From NCBI RefSeq assembly GCF_049959315.1, contig NZ_CP188201.1: a stretch of 64,000 bases of DNA; one strand, given 5' to 3'. The first letter of the stretch is position 1; the number at the start of each line of letters is the position of its first letter. Both the position numbers and the translations under genes were made by a program. The notes under the pieces are model-generated. The model had not been told where the DNA came from and did not search any database. It saw only the letters and a list, made by a program, of their open reading frames with translations. The stretch is from Serratia proteamaculans_D. Lineage in GTDB: Bacteria; Pseudomonadota; Gammaproteobacteria; Enterobacterales; Enterobacteriaceae. Shown in pieces: positions 52,720-61,091 of the stretch.

Positions 52720-53613
52720 TCACAATAAACCGATAAACTTGCCCACCACCCCAATCACCACCGTCACGCCAATCAGCTTCACCGGTGAGAAGCCGCGCTT
52801 CATCAGGAAGAAAATCAGCAGCGTAAAGCACAGTGGCAACAGGTTGGGCATCAGTTTGTCCAGCACATCGGTCTGTAGCGCCACGCTGGCTTTGCCGGCA
52901 TGCATCACCAGCGGGGTAGAAAGATGAACATAAGAAGCCACCAGCGCGCCGATCACCGTCATGCCGACAATCGAGGCGGCGTGGGATATTCGCCGGGTAT
53001 GGGTTTTCAGCAGCGCCAGCGCGCTGGTACCGGCCTGATAACCATAGTGAGCCAGCCCGAAGCGCAGCCCAAAGTGAAATACGTTAAACAGCAGCAGGAA
53101 AACGATCGGCCCAAACAGGCTGCCTTCCAACGCCAGCGAGGCACCAATCCCGGCGCAGATCGGCAGCAGCGTCAGCCAGAACAGCGCATCGCCGATTCCG
53201 CCCAACGGCCCCATCAGCGCCACTTTTACCGCGCGAATGGTGGAGATCTTCTCTTTGTTTTGCTCCATCGCCAGCACCAACCCGGAAAGGAAGGTGACGT
53301 CAAACGGATGCACATTGATAAACTCCATGTGCATTTTCATCGAGTTGGACAGATCCTGCGGATTGCGGTGGATCTTGCGCAAAGCAGGGATCAACTGATA
53401 CAGCCAGCCACCGGCCTGCATACGCTCATAGTTGAACGAGGCCTGCAGCAGCAACGACCGCCAGGCCATGCGGTTAATATCCCCCCGGGTCAGAGCCTCG
53501 GCGGGCTGGCTATCGAGGTAGTCATCCTGCTCTACCTGGCTGGTGGCCAGCGCCTGCGCCATACGTTTTTCCGCTTTTTGCGCCAGCAGATCGTCGGAAT
53601 CATTAAATGCCAT
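52720..53613 (-). CDS. agaE: AgaE, mannose-family PTS enzyme IID
   Basis: The IID membrane component of the PTS permease, 297 residues. Family features are MAWRSLLLQASFNYERMQAG, MKMHMEFINVHPFDVTFLSG and the glycine-rich LMGPLGGIGDALFWLTLLPI. The start is the ATG at 53613: AGGAGG lies nine bases upstream, whereas the ATG three codons earlier directly abuts AGGAGG and is too close. It overlaps agaW by 11 bases, so it is co-translated. It forms the sugar channel with AgaW. Confidence 0.93.
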   Translation of the reverse strand: MAFNDSDDLLAQKAEKRMAQALATSQVEQDDYLDSQPAEALTRGDINRMAWRSLLLQASFNYERMQAGGWLYQLIPALRKIHRNPQDLSNSMKMHMEFINVHPFDVTFLSGLVLAMEQNKEKISTIRAVKVALMGPLGGIGDALFWLTLLPICAGIGASLALEGSLFGPIVFLLLFNVFHFGLRFGLAHYGYQAGTSALALLKTHTRRISHAASIVGMTVIGALVASYVHLSTPLVMHAGKASVALQTDVLDKLMPNLLPLCFTLLIFFLMKRGFSPVKLIGVTVVIGVVGKFIGLL

Positions 53614-54382
53614 CTTCAGCATCCTCCTGGGGGACAGGTTGTTTAAGCGGGTCGGCAGCGGCCCGTTGACTGTTAAAGAAGTCGATCAGTGCGATCGCCA
53701 GCGCGCCCAGCGCCACCGCCAGGATCGGCAATTTCAGGAAGGTGACGGAAATAAAACCGAGGATGAAATAGGCCACATAGGTTTTTTTCATCATCACTTT
53801 CATCAGCAGTGAGAAACCAATCGCCGGCATCATGCCGCCCGCCACCGCCAGGCCGTCCAACAGCCAGACCGGGGCCTTTTGCACCATGGCACTGGCCGCG
53901 TCGGCACCGAAATAAATCGGCAGAAACGCCACCACAAAATAGAACGCGAACAGGATGCTGATACCGAGGTAGTTCACCCGTTCAATGCCGCGCCAGTTCA
54001 GTTCTTTCACCATACGATCGCAGCGATGCATCATTGGTGAAAACAGGGTGAACAGCAGCGTGATACACCCCTGCACCGCAATCGAAAACGGCACCGCAAC
54101 GCCAATCGCCACCTTGGGATCGGCTTTGGTAAGAATGGCAAATGCCGTGCCAATCACCCCGCCGATCACCACGTTCGGCGGCTGGGCCCCCGCCAGCGGC
54201 ACCATGCCCATCCACACCAGTTCCAGCGTGCCGCCGACCAGCAGGCCGGTGTAGACATCCCCCAGGATCAGGCCGACCAGCGGCCCCAGAACCACCGGAC
54301 GGTGGAAGTGGGTCAGGCCGTCGAACAGATCGACCCCCGCCAATCCGGCCAGTAGTGCAATCAATAACGCATCAGTCAACAT
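53603..54382 (-). CDS. agaW: AgaW, mannose-family PTS enzyme IIC
   Basis: The IIC sugar-translocating membrane protein, 259 residues with seven or so hydrophobic segments. It includes GLILGDVYTGLLVGGTLELV followed by WMGMVPLAGAQPPNVVIGGV, conserved in the mannose-family IIC proteins. The ATG at 54382 has GGGGGA at a suitable distance and follows agaV by 14 bases; an in-frame start six codons earlier would overlap agaV. Together with AgaE it imports and phosphorylates an amino sugar with AgaV and AgaF. Confidence 0.92.
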   Translation of the reverse strand: MLTDALLIALLAGLAGVDLFDGLTHFHRPVVLGPLVGLILGDVYTGLLVGGTLELVWMGMVPLAGAQPPNVVIGGVIGTAFAILTKADPKVAIGVAVPFSIAVQGCITLLFTLFSPMMHRCDRMVKELNWRGIERVNYLGISILFAFYFVVAFLPIYFGADAASAMVQKAPVWLLDGLAVAGGMMPAIGFSLLMKVMMKKTYVAYFILGFISVTFLKLPILAVALGALAIALIDFFNSQRAAADPLKQPVPQEDAEDGI

Positions 54383-54396
54383 GATTTCCCCCAAAC

Positions 54397-54873
54397 TCAA
54401 AACAGCAGTTTGCCGACGGGCTCACCCGCTTCATCCGGCACCCGGCGCACCTCACACTCGACGCCCAGCGCCGCCAGTTCGCGAAAGGCGGCCACGTCCC
54501 CCTCATCCAGCGAGACCGTTTTATGCACCTGCCGCTTGCCCTCGGCGAAATGCATGTTGCCGACGTTGACGAAACGGATCGGTACCCCGCCCTGCACCAG
54601 CCGCAAAACATCCTGCGGCGTTTTGCACACCAAAAAGATCTTCTGGCGATCCGCCGCCTTGTGGATCACGTCGATGGTTTTCTGCAGCGTGAAGTAGCGC
54701 GTCTGCACCCCCTCAGCCACCACCATGTCCATCAGGTTCTGCTGCACCGGATCGGCCGCCGCTTCATCGTTGGCCACCACCACCAGATTGGCCCCCAGGG
54801 TGTTGGTCCAGGTAACGCCGACCTGGCCATGGACCAATCGGTTATCAATGCGGGTCATCAGGATATTCGGCAT
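54397..54873 (-). CDS. agaV: AgaV, mannose-family PTS enzyme IIB
   Basis: The IIB phosphotransfer protein, 158 residues. The active histidine is in MTRIDNRLVHGQVGVTW (near residue 15), followed by VVVANDEAAADPVQQNLMDM and DRQKIFLVCKTPQDVLRLVQ. It is closer to E. coli AgaV than to the paralogue AgaB as I recall both. The ATG at 54873 follows the kbaZ stop by one base, so the genes are coupled. It passes phosphate from AgaF to the incoming sugar. Confidence 0.9.
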   Translation of the reverse strand: MPNILMTRIDNRLVHGQVGVTWTNTLGANLVVVANDEAAADPVQQNLMDMVVAEGVQTRYFTLQKTIDVIHKAADRQKIFLVCKTPQDVLRLVQGGVPIRFVNVGNMHFAEGKRQVHKTVSLDEGDVAAFRELAALGVECEVRRVPDEAGEPVGKLLF

Positions 54874-54874
54874 G

Positions 54875-56158
54875 TCAGTGCACCTCCGGGTAACAGGCGG
54901 CGTGATAATCATCGAGCACCTGCGTGACCTTGTGCATCACCCAGTCCTGCGGATCGTTGCTCAGCTCACCGGCATTCATCGCACGGGCCTGGTCGGGCAA
55001 ATATTGGCTTAACAGCGCCAACGGCACCGGATTGCGGCGCAGGTTGTCAATTAGCCGCTCAACCGCCTGCTGAACCTGCGGCTGCGGCCAGTAGTAACGC
55101 ACCCGGTCGCTCAAGCTGTAATGACGGTCGAGATACTGCTGGTGCGGATTGCCGTGGTAGTAGCGACTCCACTGCTGCGGCTGCTCGCGCATCACCTGTT
55201 CCAGCGTGGCGCACAGCTGCGCCGACTGATGCTCACCCAGCCATTCACGTTCAATATGATCCAGGGCGAACAGCGCCTCACGCAGGGCAAAGGTCAGCGC
55301 CGGGCCGACTTTCAGGATGGCGAAATGGTCGCCCACCAGTTGCCGGTAGGCCTGCGGGGGTTGGTAATCCGTTGAATGCGCCTCGTAGACCATGCCCGGC
55401 TGCCGTTCGATAAAGCGGCTAAGTTCATGGGCCCGTTGAGGTTGGTAGTGTTCTACGCTGTGATGATCAAACTCCACGCCTGGCTGCACCACCAGCGCAA
55501 TGGTTCGTCTCCAGGCGTCGACCAGCTCCGCCCGCTGCCAGGCCAGGCGATGTACCTCAAGCGTTTGCTGCACCGCCTGCGGCGTGGTGACCTGCATGCC
55601 TTCCAGCGCCTCCTGCGCGCCGCCCGGCACCGGCACTTCGGTACCTATGACATACACCGGTGGCTCGCCGCCGCTCTCCTGCCAGGCGCGCTCCGCTATG
55701 GCGCACAGCCGGGCCGCACGAACGGCCACGGTTTCATCATTCAGCGGGAAAGGATCGCCCACGCAGGACATGGAACAATCGAGGTGAATTTTGCGAAAAC
55801 CGGCGCGGACATAATCGTCGATCAGCGTTTCCGCCAGCTGCATCGCTTCTTCTGCCGGTCTATCCTGCCAGGCATTGGGGCCGAGATGATCGCCCCCCAG
55901 CCACAGGCGATCACGCGATAGCCCGACTTCATCCGCCAGTTGCCACAGCGCATCGCGGAACTGCTGCGCCGTCTGGCCGGTGTAACCACCAAACTGATTG
56001 ACCTGATTCGAGGTGGCCTCAACCAGCACCGGCGTGCCACGCGTCCTGGCCTGCCGCAGGGCCGCTTTCAGCACCCAGGGGTGAGCGGAACAAACGGAAA
56101 ATACGCCAACCGGTTTTCCGGCCTTGTGCTGCTCAACAAGCTGTAACAACTGCTGCAT
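54875..56158 (-). CDS. kbaZ: KbaZ/GatZ-type D-tagatose-1,6-bisphosphate aldolase accessory subunit
   Basis: A 427-residue protein that starts MQQLLQLVEQHKAGKPVGVF and shows VLVEATSNQVNQFGGYTGQT, LGGDHLGPNAWQDRPAEEAM, FRKIHLDCSMSCVGDP and YEAHSTDYQ, all typical of KbaZ/GatZ. In E. coli this subunit stabilises the catalytic aldolase KbaY or GatY, which splits tagatose 1,6-bisphosphate. No kbaY is in the window, so the partner must be encoded elsewhere or be absent. The frame is open 68 codons upstream but runs into agaR without similarity. It is 23 bases downstream of agaR and heads the kbaZ-agaVWEF genes. Confidence 0.92.
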   Translation of the reverse strand: MQQLLQLVEQHKAGKPVGVFSVCSAHPWVLKAALRQARTRGTPVLVEATSNQVNQFGGYTGQTAQQFRDALWQLADEVGLSRDRLWLGGDHLGPNAWQDRPAEEAMQLAETLIDDYVRAGFRKIHLDCSMSCVGDPFPLNDETVAVRAARLCAIAERAWQESGGEPPVYVIGTEVPVPGGAQEALEGMQVTTPQAVQQTLEVHRLAWQRAELVDAWRRTIALVVQPGVEFDHHSVEHYQPQRAHELSRFIERQPGMVYEAHSTDYQPPQAYRQLVGDHFAILKVGPALTFALREALFALDHIEREWLGEHQSAQLCATLEQVMREQPQQWSRYYHGNPHQQYLDRHYSLSDRVRYYWPQPQVQQAVERLIDNLRRNPVPLALLSQYLPDQARAMNAGELSNDPQDWVMHKVTQVLDDYHAACYPEVH

Positions 56159-56181
56159 GAAACCCCCACGCAGGCGCCGTA

Positions 56182-56955
56182 CTACCGATCGGCGATGACA
56201 ACCTCCACGCCCAACTCGGTTAACGCCCGCTCGTAATCGTCCGGAAGAAGGCTGTCGGTAATCAGCCGATGAATTTGTCCGGCTTCGCGGATCATGCAAA
56301 AGCTCTTGCGACCAAACTTGCTGGCATCCGCCACGGCGATGATCTCGCGCGCCACCTCGCACATCACGCGATTGAGGTGGGCCTCACCGGGGTGAGGCGT
56401 GGTGATGCCGGCAACCAGATCGAAACCGTCGACGCCCAAAAACAGTTTGTCGAAGCGGTACTGGCGCAATTGCTGCTCGGCAGCCGGACCGTAGAGCGAG
56501 TAGGAGTTACGGCGCACGCTGCCGCCCAACACCATGACCTCCACCCCATCGTTACCTGAAAGCTCATAGGCAATGTTCAACGCATTGGTCATCACCACCA
56601 GGTCGCGTCGTCCTTTGAGGAACGGCACTATCTGGGTAGTGGTGGAACCGGAATCGAGGATCAGCGCATCGCCATCGCGCACATAGCTGGCCGCTACGCT
56701 GGCGATCTGCGACTTCACGTCGCGGTTTAATCGCCCTTTGTCATGCAATGGGCGATCGAAGGCGAATTGCTGATTGAGCATCGCGCCGCCATAAGCCCGC
56801 AGCGCACACCCTTTTCGTTCCAGAAAGCGCAGATCGTTGCGGATCGTCACCGTGGATACTGCAAACTGTTTGCTGAGCTGCTCTACGCGCACGCTGCCGT
56901 GCTCGCATAACAGATCGATAATGTGTTCACGTCGCTTTGCGGTATTCACTGGCAT
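56182..56955 (-). CDS. agaR: AgaR, DeoR-family regulator
   Basis: A 257-residue DeoR-type repressor. The N-terminal HTH reads KRREHIIDLLCEHGSVRVEQ followed by LSKQFAVSTVTIRNDLRFLE and the effector domain includes ALILDSGSTTTQIVPFLKGR and FDKLFLGVDGFDLVAGITTP, with a DASKFGRKSF sugar-phosphate motif. It is first in the kbaZ-agaVWEF run, 23 bases upstream of kbaZ, and should repress it until an amino-sugar or tagatose phosphate is present. CTTTC/GAAAG repeats upstream look like its own operators. Confidence 0.92.
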   Translation of the reverse strand: MPVNTAKRREHIIDLLCEHGSVRVEQLSKQFAVSTVTIRNDLRFLERKGCALRAYGGAMLNQQFAFDRPLHDKGRLNRDVKSQIASVAASYVRDGDALILDSGSTTTQIVPFLKGRRDLVVMTNALNIAYELSGNDGVEVMVLGGSVRRNSYSLYGPAAEQQLRQYRFDKLFLGVDGFDLVAGITTPHPGEAHLNRVMCEVAREIIAVADASKFGRKSFCMIREAGQIHRLITDSLLPDDYERALTELGVEVVIADR

Positions 56956-56998
56956 GAGCTGCGGTCCTCAGGTTTCCGGCCGGGCCGGGGAGAAGATG

Positions 56999-57215
56999 GC
57001 TTTCGCTCTACTGCGCTGGCATTACAGCAAAGCGAAAGCAATGAAATTGTGATCGGGGTTACAGCGCTGTTTTAGCAGAAAAAGGGGCTAAAAACCTTTC
57101 GGATCGAAATGAAGTGAAAATATTAAGCGGCAGTGAAAGGCAAAGTGAAATATCAGGGCGGGCGCGGTTGCCGGGATGCAGCTCCCAAAGCGCAGCAGCA
57201 AACGAAAGCGGTGAC
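56999..57215 (-). promoter_or_regulatory. Putative AgaR operator array and promoter upstream of agaR
   Basis: The inverted repeat GCTTTCGCT (56999-57007) / AGCGAAAGC (57031-57039) and further CTTTC/GAAAG motifs near 57097, 57134 and 57203 resemble the CTTTC-containing AgaR sites of E. coli. Between them TTCACT (57149-57144) and TAATAT (57125-57120) on the minus strand, 18 bp apart, form a possible promoter, so AgaR bound here would overlap it. Confidence 0.55.
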
Positions 57216-57249
57216 TTTGCGGGCCGGCTGGCCGACTTTTAGTTCATCA

Positions 57250-57265
57250 GGTGATCGGGATCACA
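57250..57265. promoter_or_regulatory. Candidate CRP binding site in the agaR/nimT-like control region
   Basis: GGTGATCGGGATCACA matches the CRP consensus TGTGA-N6-TCACA at nine of ten defined positions. It lies 295 bp upstream of agaR and 205 bp upstream of the NimT-like gene. CRP control would suit a sugar PTS operon, but its distance from either predicted promoter is larger than usual. Confidence 0.55.
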
Positions 57266-57337
57266 TAACAGCAATTATCCCCTCCCGGCATTGCGTCGCA
57301 GACGCCGAAATGGCGCATTTGTCGCAAAACCTGCCCC

Positions 57338-57366
57338 TTGTCAGGTCAGGGGTTCTTCCCTACACT
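57338..57366 (+). promoter_or_regulatory. Predicted promoter of the NimT/CynX-like gene
   Basis: TTGTCA (57338-57343) and TACACT (57361-57366) are spaced by 17 bp and point to the MFS gene starting at 57470, giving a leader of about 95 bases. Confidence 0.65.
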
Positions 57367-57469
57367 TGCGCGCAGATATCGGCCCCCTGCCGGTACGTAA
57401 GCGTTAACGTCAATCAACGCATCATGCCATGCAGTATTGATTGACTGCCTGCCCTGGTGCGAGGAACTG

Positions 57470-58690
57470 ATGCCCCAATCTGCCTTACCCCCAACGTCTG
57501 CTCCCCTAAAACGCAGCCGTTTACGCCATCCATTATTACTGGTCACCGGCATTATGCTGGTCGCGGCCAACCTGCGCGCCGCGCTAACCAGCGTCGGGCC
57601 GTTACTGGAACAGATCCAGCAGCAGTTGTTGCTGTCCGCTACCTCGGCCGGTCTGCTTAATTCGCTGCCGTTGATCCTGTTTGCCGTGTTGTCTCCGGTC
57701 ACTCCTGGCCTGGCCAAACGCCTGGGGATTGAACGCACGCTTGGTATGGCGCTGCTGCTGCTGGTAATGGGTATCGCACTGCGTTCCCTGCCGCAACCCG
57801 GCATGTTATGGCTGGGCACTGTCCTGATCGGCGCTGCCATCGCCTTTGCCAACGTGGTCTTACCGACGCTGGTAAAACGTGATTTTCCAGGCCGCGCCGC
57901 CGCCATGATTGCCGGTTACGCGGCGGTGATGTCACTGGTGGCCGCTACCGCCTCGGGTCTGGCGGTGCCGCTGGCGGCGTTAAATGGTCTCGGCTGGCGT
58001 TTTTCCCTGCTGTGCTGGAGCCTGCCTGCGTTACTGGCGCTGATGGTCTGGCTACCCCAGATGCGCCGCCCAGCCGTTTCAGCGAGCGCTGATGCCACCG
58101 GAATTCAGTCTGCGCCGTCCCGCTCCCCCTGGGGCAGTGCGCTCGGTTGGCAGGTGGCGCTGTTTATGGGCTTACAGTCCATCACCTTCTATACCATTAT
58201 CGGCTGGTTTAGCGCCTTCGCCGCCAGCCATGGCACCTCACCGCAGCAGGCGGGTTTTGAGCTGTTTATCTATCAGGTGGTAGCAATTGCCGCCAACTTT
58301 GTGATGGTTTTTATTCTGCCGCGCGCACACGATCAGCGGGCTATTGCGCTGTGCAGTTCATTGCTGATTTTTACCGGCATCGCCGGGCTGCTGCTGCTGC
58401 CGGCCTATTCTCTGATATGGTTGATTTTTGCCGGTCTGGGGGCGGGAAGTTCTTTGGTGCTGGCGCTGTCGTTCTTTGGCCTGCGTAGCAGCCATCATCA
58501 CCAGGCTACCCAACTGTCAGGTATGGCACAATCGGTAGGCTATTTGCTGGCCGCGCTGGGGCCAACGCTGTTCGGTCTGTTACATGACCTGACTCAGGGC
58601 TGGCAGTTGCCGCTGACCATTCTGCTGGGCCTGACGCTGCTGCAGATGCTGTTCGGCATATTGGCCGGGCGCAATCGGGTTATTCGTTAG
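57470..58690 (+). CDS. MFS transporter, CynX/NimT family
   Basis: A 406-residue major facilitator with 12 predicted hydrophobic segments. VAANLRAALTSVGPLLEQIQ near the N-terminus is the hallmark stretch of the CynX/NimT (YeaN) group, and KRDFPGRAAAMIAGYAAVMS is also typical. NimT exports 2-nitroimidazole and CynX is linked to cyanate metabolism; the substrate here is unknown. The ATG at 57470 is preceded by GAGGAA, which decides the start over an ATG eleven codons upstream. It ends 11 bases into the convergent small gene at 58680. Confidence 0.87.
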   Translation: MPQSALPPTSAPLKRSRLRHPLLLVTGIMLVAANLRAALTSVGPLLEQIQQQLLLSATSAGLLNSLPLILFAVLSPVTPGLAKRLGIERTLGMALLLLVMGIALRSLPQPGMLWLGTVLIGAAIAFANVVLPTLVKRDFPGRAAAMIAGYAAVMSLVAATASGLAVPLAALNGLGWRFSLLCWSLPALLALMVWLPQMRRPAVSASADATGIQSAPSRSPWGSALGWQVALFMGLQSITFYTIIGWFSAFAASHGTSPQQAGFELFIYQVVAIAANFVMVFILPRAHDQRAIALCSSLLIFTGIAGLLLLPAYSLIWLIFAGLGAGSSLVLALSFFGLRSSHHHQATQLSGMAQSVGYLLAALGPTLFGLLHDLTQGWQLPLTILLGLTLLQMLFGILAGRNRVIR

Positions 58691-58853
58691 CGTCGGGCCG
58701 GGTGGCAGGTTTCGGTACGGGTTCCGGGGCATCGTCCTGCCAGAGATCGTTGATAAAATCCCGTTGTTGTTGGGTCAACTGCCATGAAGGGGGGATTTTG
58801 ACCGGGCTGTCATCCCGGGCGCCCCCTTTCTTCTTTACGCGCTTTTTGTCCAT
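58680..58853 (-). CDS. Small basic/acidic hypothetical protein (57 aa)
   Basis: A short gene whose likely start, ATG 58853, gives a 57-residue protein with a basic head (MDKKRVKKKGGARDD), the middle KIPPSWQLTQQQRDFINDLW and an acidic proline-rich tail. It begins 11 bases after the stop of the YmiA-like gene on the same strand, so the two probably share a transcript. No domain is recognised. The aromatic/aliphatic helix and clean gene context favour a real gene, but the size makes it uncertain. Confidence 0.5.
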   Translation of the reverse strand: MDKKRVKKKGGARDDSPVKIPPSWQLTQQQRDFINDLWQDDAPEPVPKPATRPDANE

Positions 58854-58864
58854 CGATTTGTTTC

Positions 58865-58978
58865 CTAAATAAGCAGCCAGTAAATCACGGCGGCGACGGC
58901 CAGCCAAAACACTCCGCAGCCGATAAATACGCACAGCCAAGCTTTACGTTTGATATCCGCGTCATCCTTGCTTATCAC
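58865..58978 (-). CDS. YmiA-like small membrane protein (GTG start)
   Basis: This 37-codon gene starts at GTG 58978, with AAGGGG five bases upstream, and stops at 58865. The protein begins MISKDDADIKRKAWLCVFIG and continues with one hydrophobic helix (CGVFWLAVAAVIYWLLI). The LKRKAWLAVFLGSALFWVVV stretch of E. coli YmiA, as I recall it, is close to this. YmiA is a single-span membrane protein of unknown function. It precedes a 57-codon gene by 11 bases. Without the GTG start an ATG-only search misses it. Confidence 0.7.
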   Translation of the reverse strand: MISKDDADIKRKAWLCVFIGCGVFWLAVAAVIYWLLI

Positions 58979-58980
58979 AG

Positions 58981-59380
58981 CCGCCCCTTCTAATAGATTA
59001 AACTAATCAAAAACAAATTATTGATCTATTTAAACGATCAATAAAGAGGTTTCTTCCTATGGATATTTAAAAAATATCTGCTAGTCATGTACCTAAAGCC
59101 AGGTAGACGGCAGAAAGACAGCAGGATTAGTCAGGTCATTGGCGCCAGATTTGGGATGGATTAATCGACAAGCAGCAGTGTGGCACAAACCGATAGATCA
59201 AAATTAAACCACTACTCAATAAATCAAAACACAATTAATCAACATTACTTAAGTTAAATTGGCCACAATTTAGGCTGGGGAGTGACACTGAAGCGCAGGG
59301 ATATGCTGATTTTAGCGGATAGCGTCATACGAGGAAAATGAAACACCCAGCCCAATAGTACAGGCAGGGTGATATTAATA
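58981..59380. other. A/T-rich spacer between YmiA-like gene and yojI
   Basis: A 400-bp stretch without a recognisable gene. It holds an inverted repeat TTATTGATC (59018-59026) / GATCAATAA (59036-59044) about 40 bases upstream of the YmiA-like start, which may be an operator, and the yojI terminator at 59344-59371. Runs such as ATCAAAATTAAACC and CAAAACACAATTAATC make it clearly A/T-richer than the genes around it. Confidence 0.5.
59344..59371 (-). terminator. yojI terminator
   Basis: On the minus strand CACCCTGCC (59371-59363) and GGCTGGGTG (59352-59344) form a 9-bp stem, followed by TTTCATTTT. It is just past the yojI stop. Confidence 0.7.
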
Positions 59381-61033
59381 TCAGTCAATCTGCGAAACCG
59401 AGTCCCTGCTGGCAAGTTCACGCTCGCTGCCAGTCAACTCGCCCAGTCGCCCGTCACGCATTTGCAGCAGCCGGTCGGCATGTTCGAAGTAATGATCGTC
59501 ATGGCTGATGGCAAATACCGTTTTGCCCAAAGCGCGTAACTGCGGTAGCAGCTCACGATAGAATATACGGCGAAATTGCGGGTCCTGATCCGCCGCCCAT
59601 TCGTCCAATAGCAAAATATCCCGCTGTTCCGCCACCGCCAGCAACAGCGCCAGACGCTTGCGCTGCCCCTGCGATAACTGCGGATTGGTTACCCGCAGGC
59701 CATCGAATTGCAATTTGCTTTTCATGTTCAAGCGGTTAAGCCAGCTTTCCACCAGTTCTGCGTCCGGCTGTTCGCCTTCTGGCCCCTGCAAATGGTGGAA
59801 CGGATGAAAGTCGGTAAAAATGGCGGAAAACAAGCGGCGGTAGTCGGGCATATCAGCCGCAGTTTGCACAACGCCATCAAGCAATATTTGCCCACTGACC
59901 GGCTGATATAACCCGGTCAACAACATTGCCAGCGTCGATTTTCCACTGCCGTTACCGCCAATCAGGAAGACCAGTTCACCGCGTTGCAACCTCAGGTTGA
60001 TCGGCCCAACGGCGAACCCCGCTTTTTGCTCCGTCGCACCATAGTGGAACATCACATCGCGCAGCTCCAGGGTTTGCCAGGCTTTGGGCGCCACCGCAGG
60101 AAACTCGGGTTGATAATCGGCAAGTCGCAGCGCTTTGACCTTGCCGAAGGCGACTTCGGCAGCAATCAGCGTCGGGAATGCCCCCACCGCCTGCAGCAAC
60201 GGGGTACGCAGGAACAGCAACGTCAGCGAGTAGGTTGCCGCGACGGTGGTATTGGCCCAGCCCAGGCTGTTGGCCATATAAAACACCAAACCAATCGCAC
60301 CCAGCATCATGATATTCGACCAGTTCACCGCACTGAGATGGTAGGTATCGGCGCGGATAATGTGCCGTCGATAATCCTCTGCATCCGGCTGGTAGGCCTG
60401 CCGATACAGCGCTTTTGCACGATCGCGGTTCAATGCCAGCTCTTTGCGGCCGTCAATCGCAGACTGATAGTGTTCATAGAGGCGCTCTTCGGCCTCTCGC
60501 ACGCTGGTCAAATGACGATATACCCGCGACACCAGGCACCCACTGCCCAATACCGTCACCGCGACCCAAACGGCGGTGACCGCCAGCATCTGCGGAGATA
60601 GCCAGCCCAGATAGGCCGCCGACCCCAGCGTCAGGATCACCCCTTGCACCAGCTCCGGCAGGCGAACAAAGGCAATGGTGATATTTCGTATATCACTGGC
60701 CAGGCTCGCCAACAGTGAGGCGCTGCCCAGTTGCTCTATCCGCTCGATATCGGTATCCAGGATCTGTTTCACCAGTTGGCCGCGCAGTCGGAACACAAAA
60801 TGGTGGCCGAGCGTGGTCAGCGCCAGCTGCGAACCCAGCGTGACAGCCATCAGCAACGCCAGCAGCCCGAGGAACTCCGGCAATACGGCCAGAGGGTTGC
60901 CCGCCACCGTCATCAGCCGCAAATTTATAAAGGCGATGATGCCTATACCCAGCGCCGCACTGGCCATGGTCAACGCCATTACCGCCAGAAACGGCCAGCG
61001 ATATTGGTGGTAGACCACCCGTAGCAACTCCAT
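59381..61033 (-). CDS. yojI: YojI-type cyclic-peptide/microcin ABC exporter
   Basis: A 550-residue fused permease-ATPase half-transporter closely resembling E. coli YojI, which with TolC exports microcin J25, and related to the SyrD/PvdE siderophore-peptide exporters. It starts MELLRVVYHQYRWPFLAVMA; the membrane domain has LGSQLALTTLGHHFVFRLRG and RLPELVQGVILTLGSAAYLG. The ATPase has Walker A FLIGGNGSGKSTLAMLL, signature LSQGQRKRLALLLA and Walker B DILLLDEWAADQDP. It is divergent from a LysR gene, with a Fur-box-like site in the 153-bp gap. Its physiological substrate is unknown. Confidence 0.92.
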   Translation of the reverse strand: MELLRVVYHQYRWPFLAVMALTMASAALGIGIIAFINLRLMTVAGNPLAVLPEFLGLLALLMAVTLGSQLALTTLGHHFVFRLRGQLVKQILDTDIERIEQLGSASLLASLASDIRNITIAFVRLPELVQGVILTLGSAAYLGWLSPQMLAVTAVWVAVTVLGSGCLVSRVYRHLTSVREAEERLYEHYQSAIDGRKELALNRDRAKALYRQAYQPDAEDYRRHIIRADTYHLSAVNWSNIMMLGAIGLVFYMANSLGWANTTVAATYSLTLLFLRTPLLQAVGAFPTLIAAEVAFGKVKALRLADYQPEFPAVAPKAWQTLELRDVMFHYGATEQKAGFAVGPINLRLQRGELVFLIGGNGSGKSTLAMLLTGLYQPVSGQILLDGVVQTAADMPDYRRLFSAIFTDFHPFHHLQGPEGEQPDAELVESWLNRLNMKSKLQFDGLRVTNPQLSQGQRKRLALLLAVAEQRDILLLDEWAADQDPQFRRIFYRELLPQLRALGKTVFAISHDDHYFEHADRLLQMRDGRLGELTGSERELASRDSVSQID

Positions 61034-61091
61034 GAAGAACCCTTAACCTGAAATCTTGAGATGGCTGGCATTGTAAGCGGCCAAAAAGTGA

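Noticed and set aside
57133..57444. 103-codon plus-strand frame in the agaR/NimT-like spacer
   Set aside because: It covers predicted operators, a CRP-like site and a promoter and has no recognisable protein pattern.
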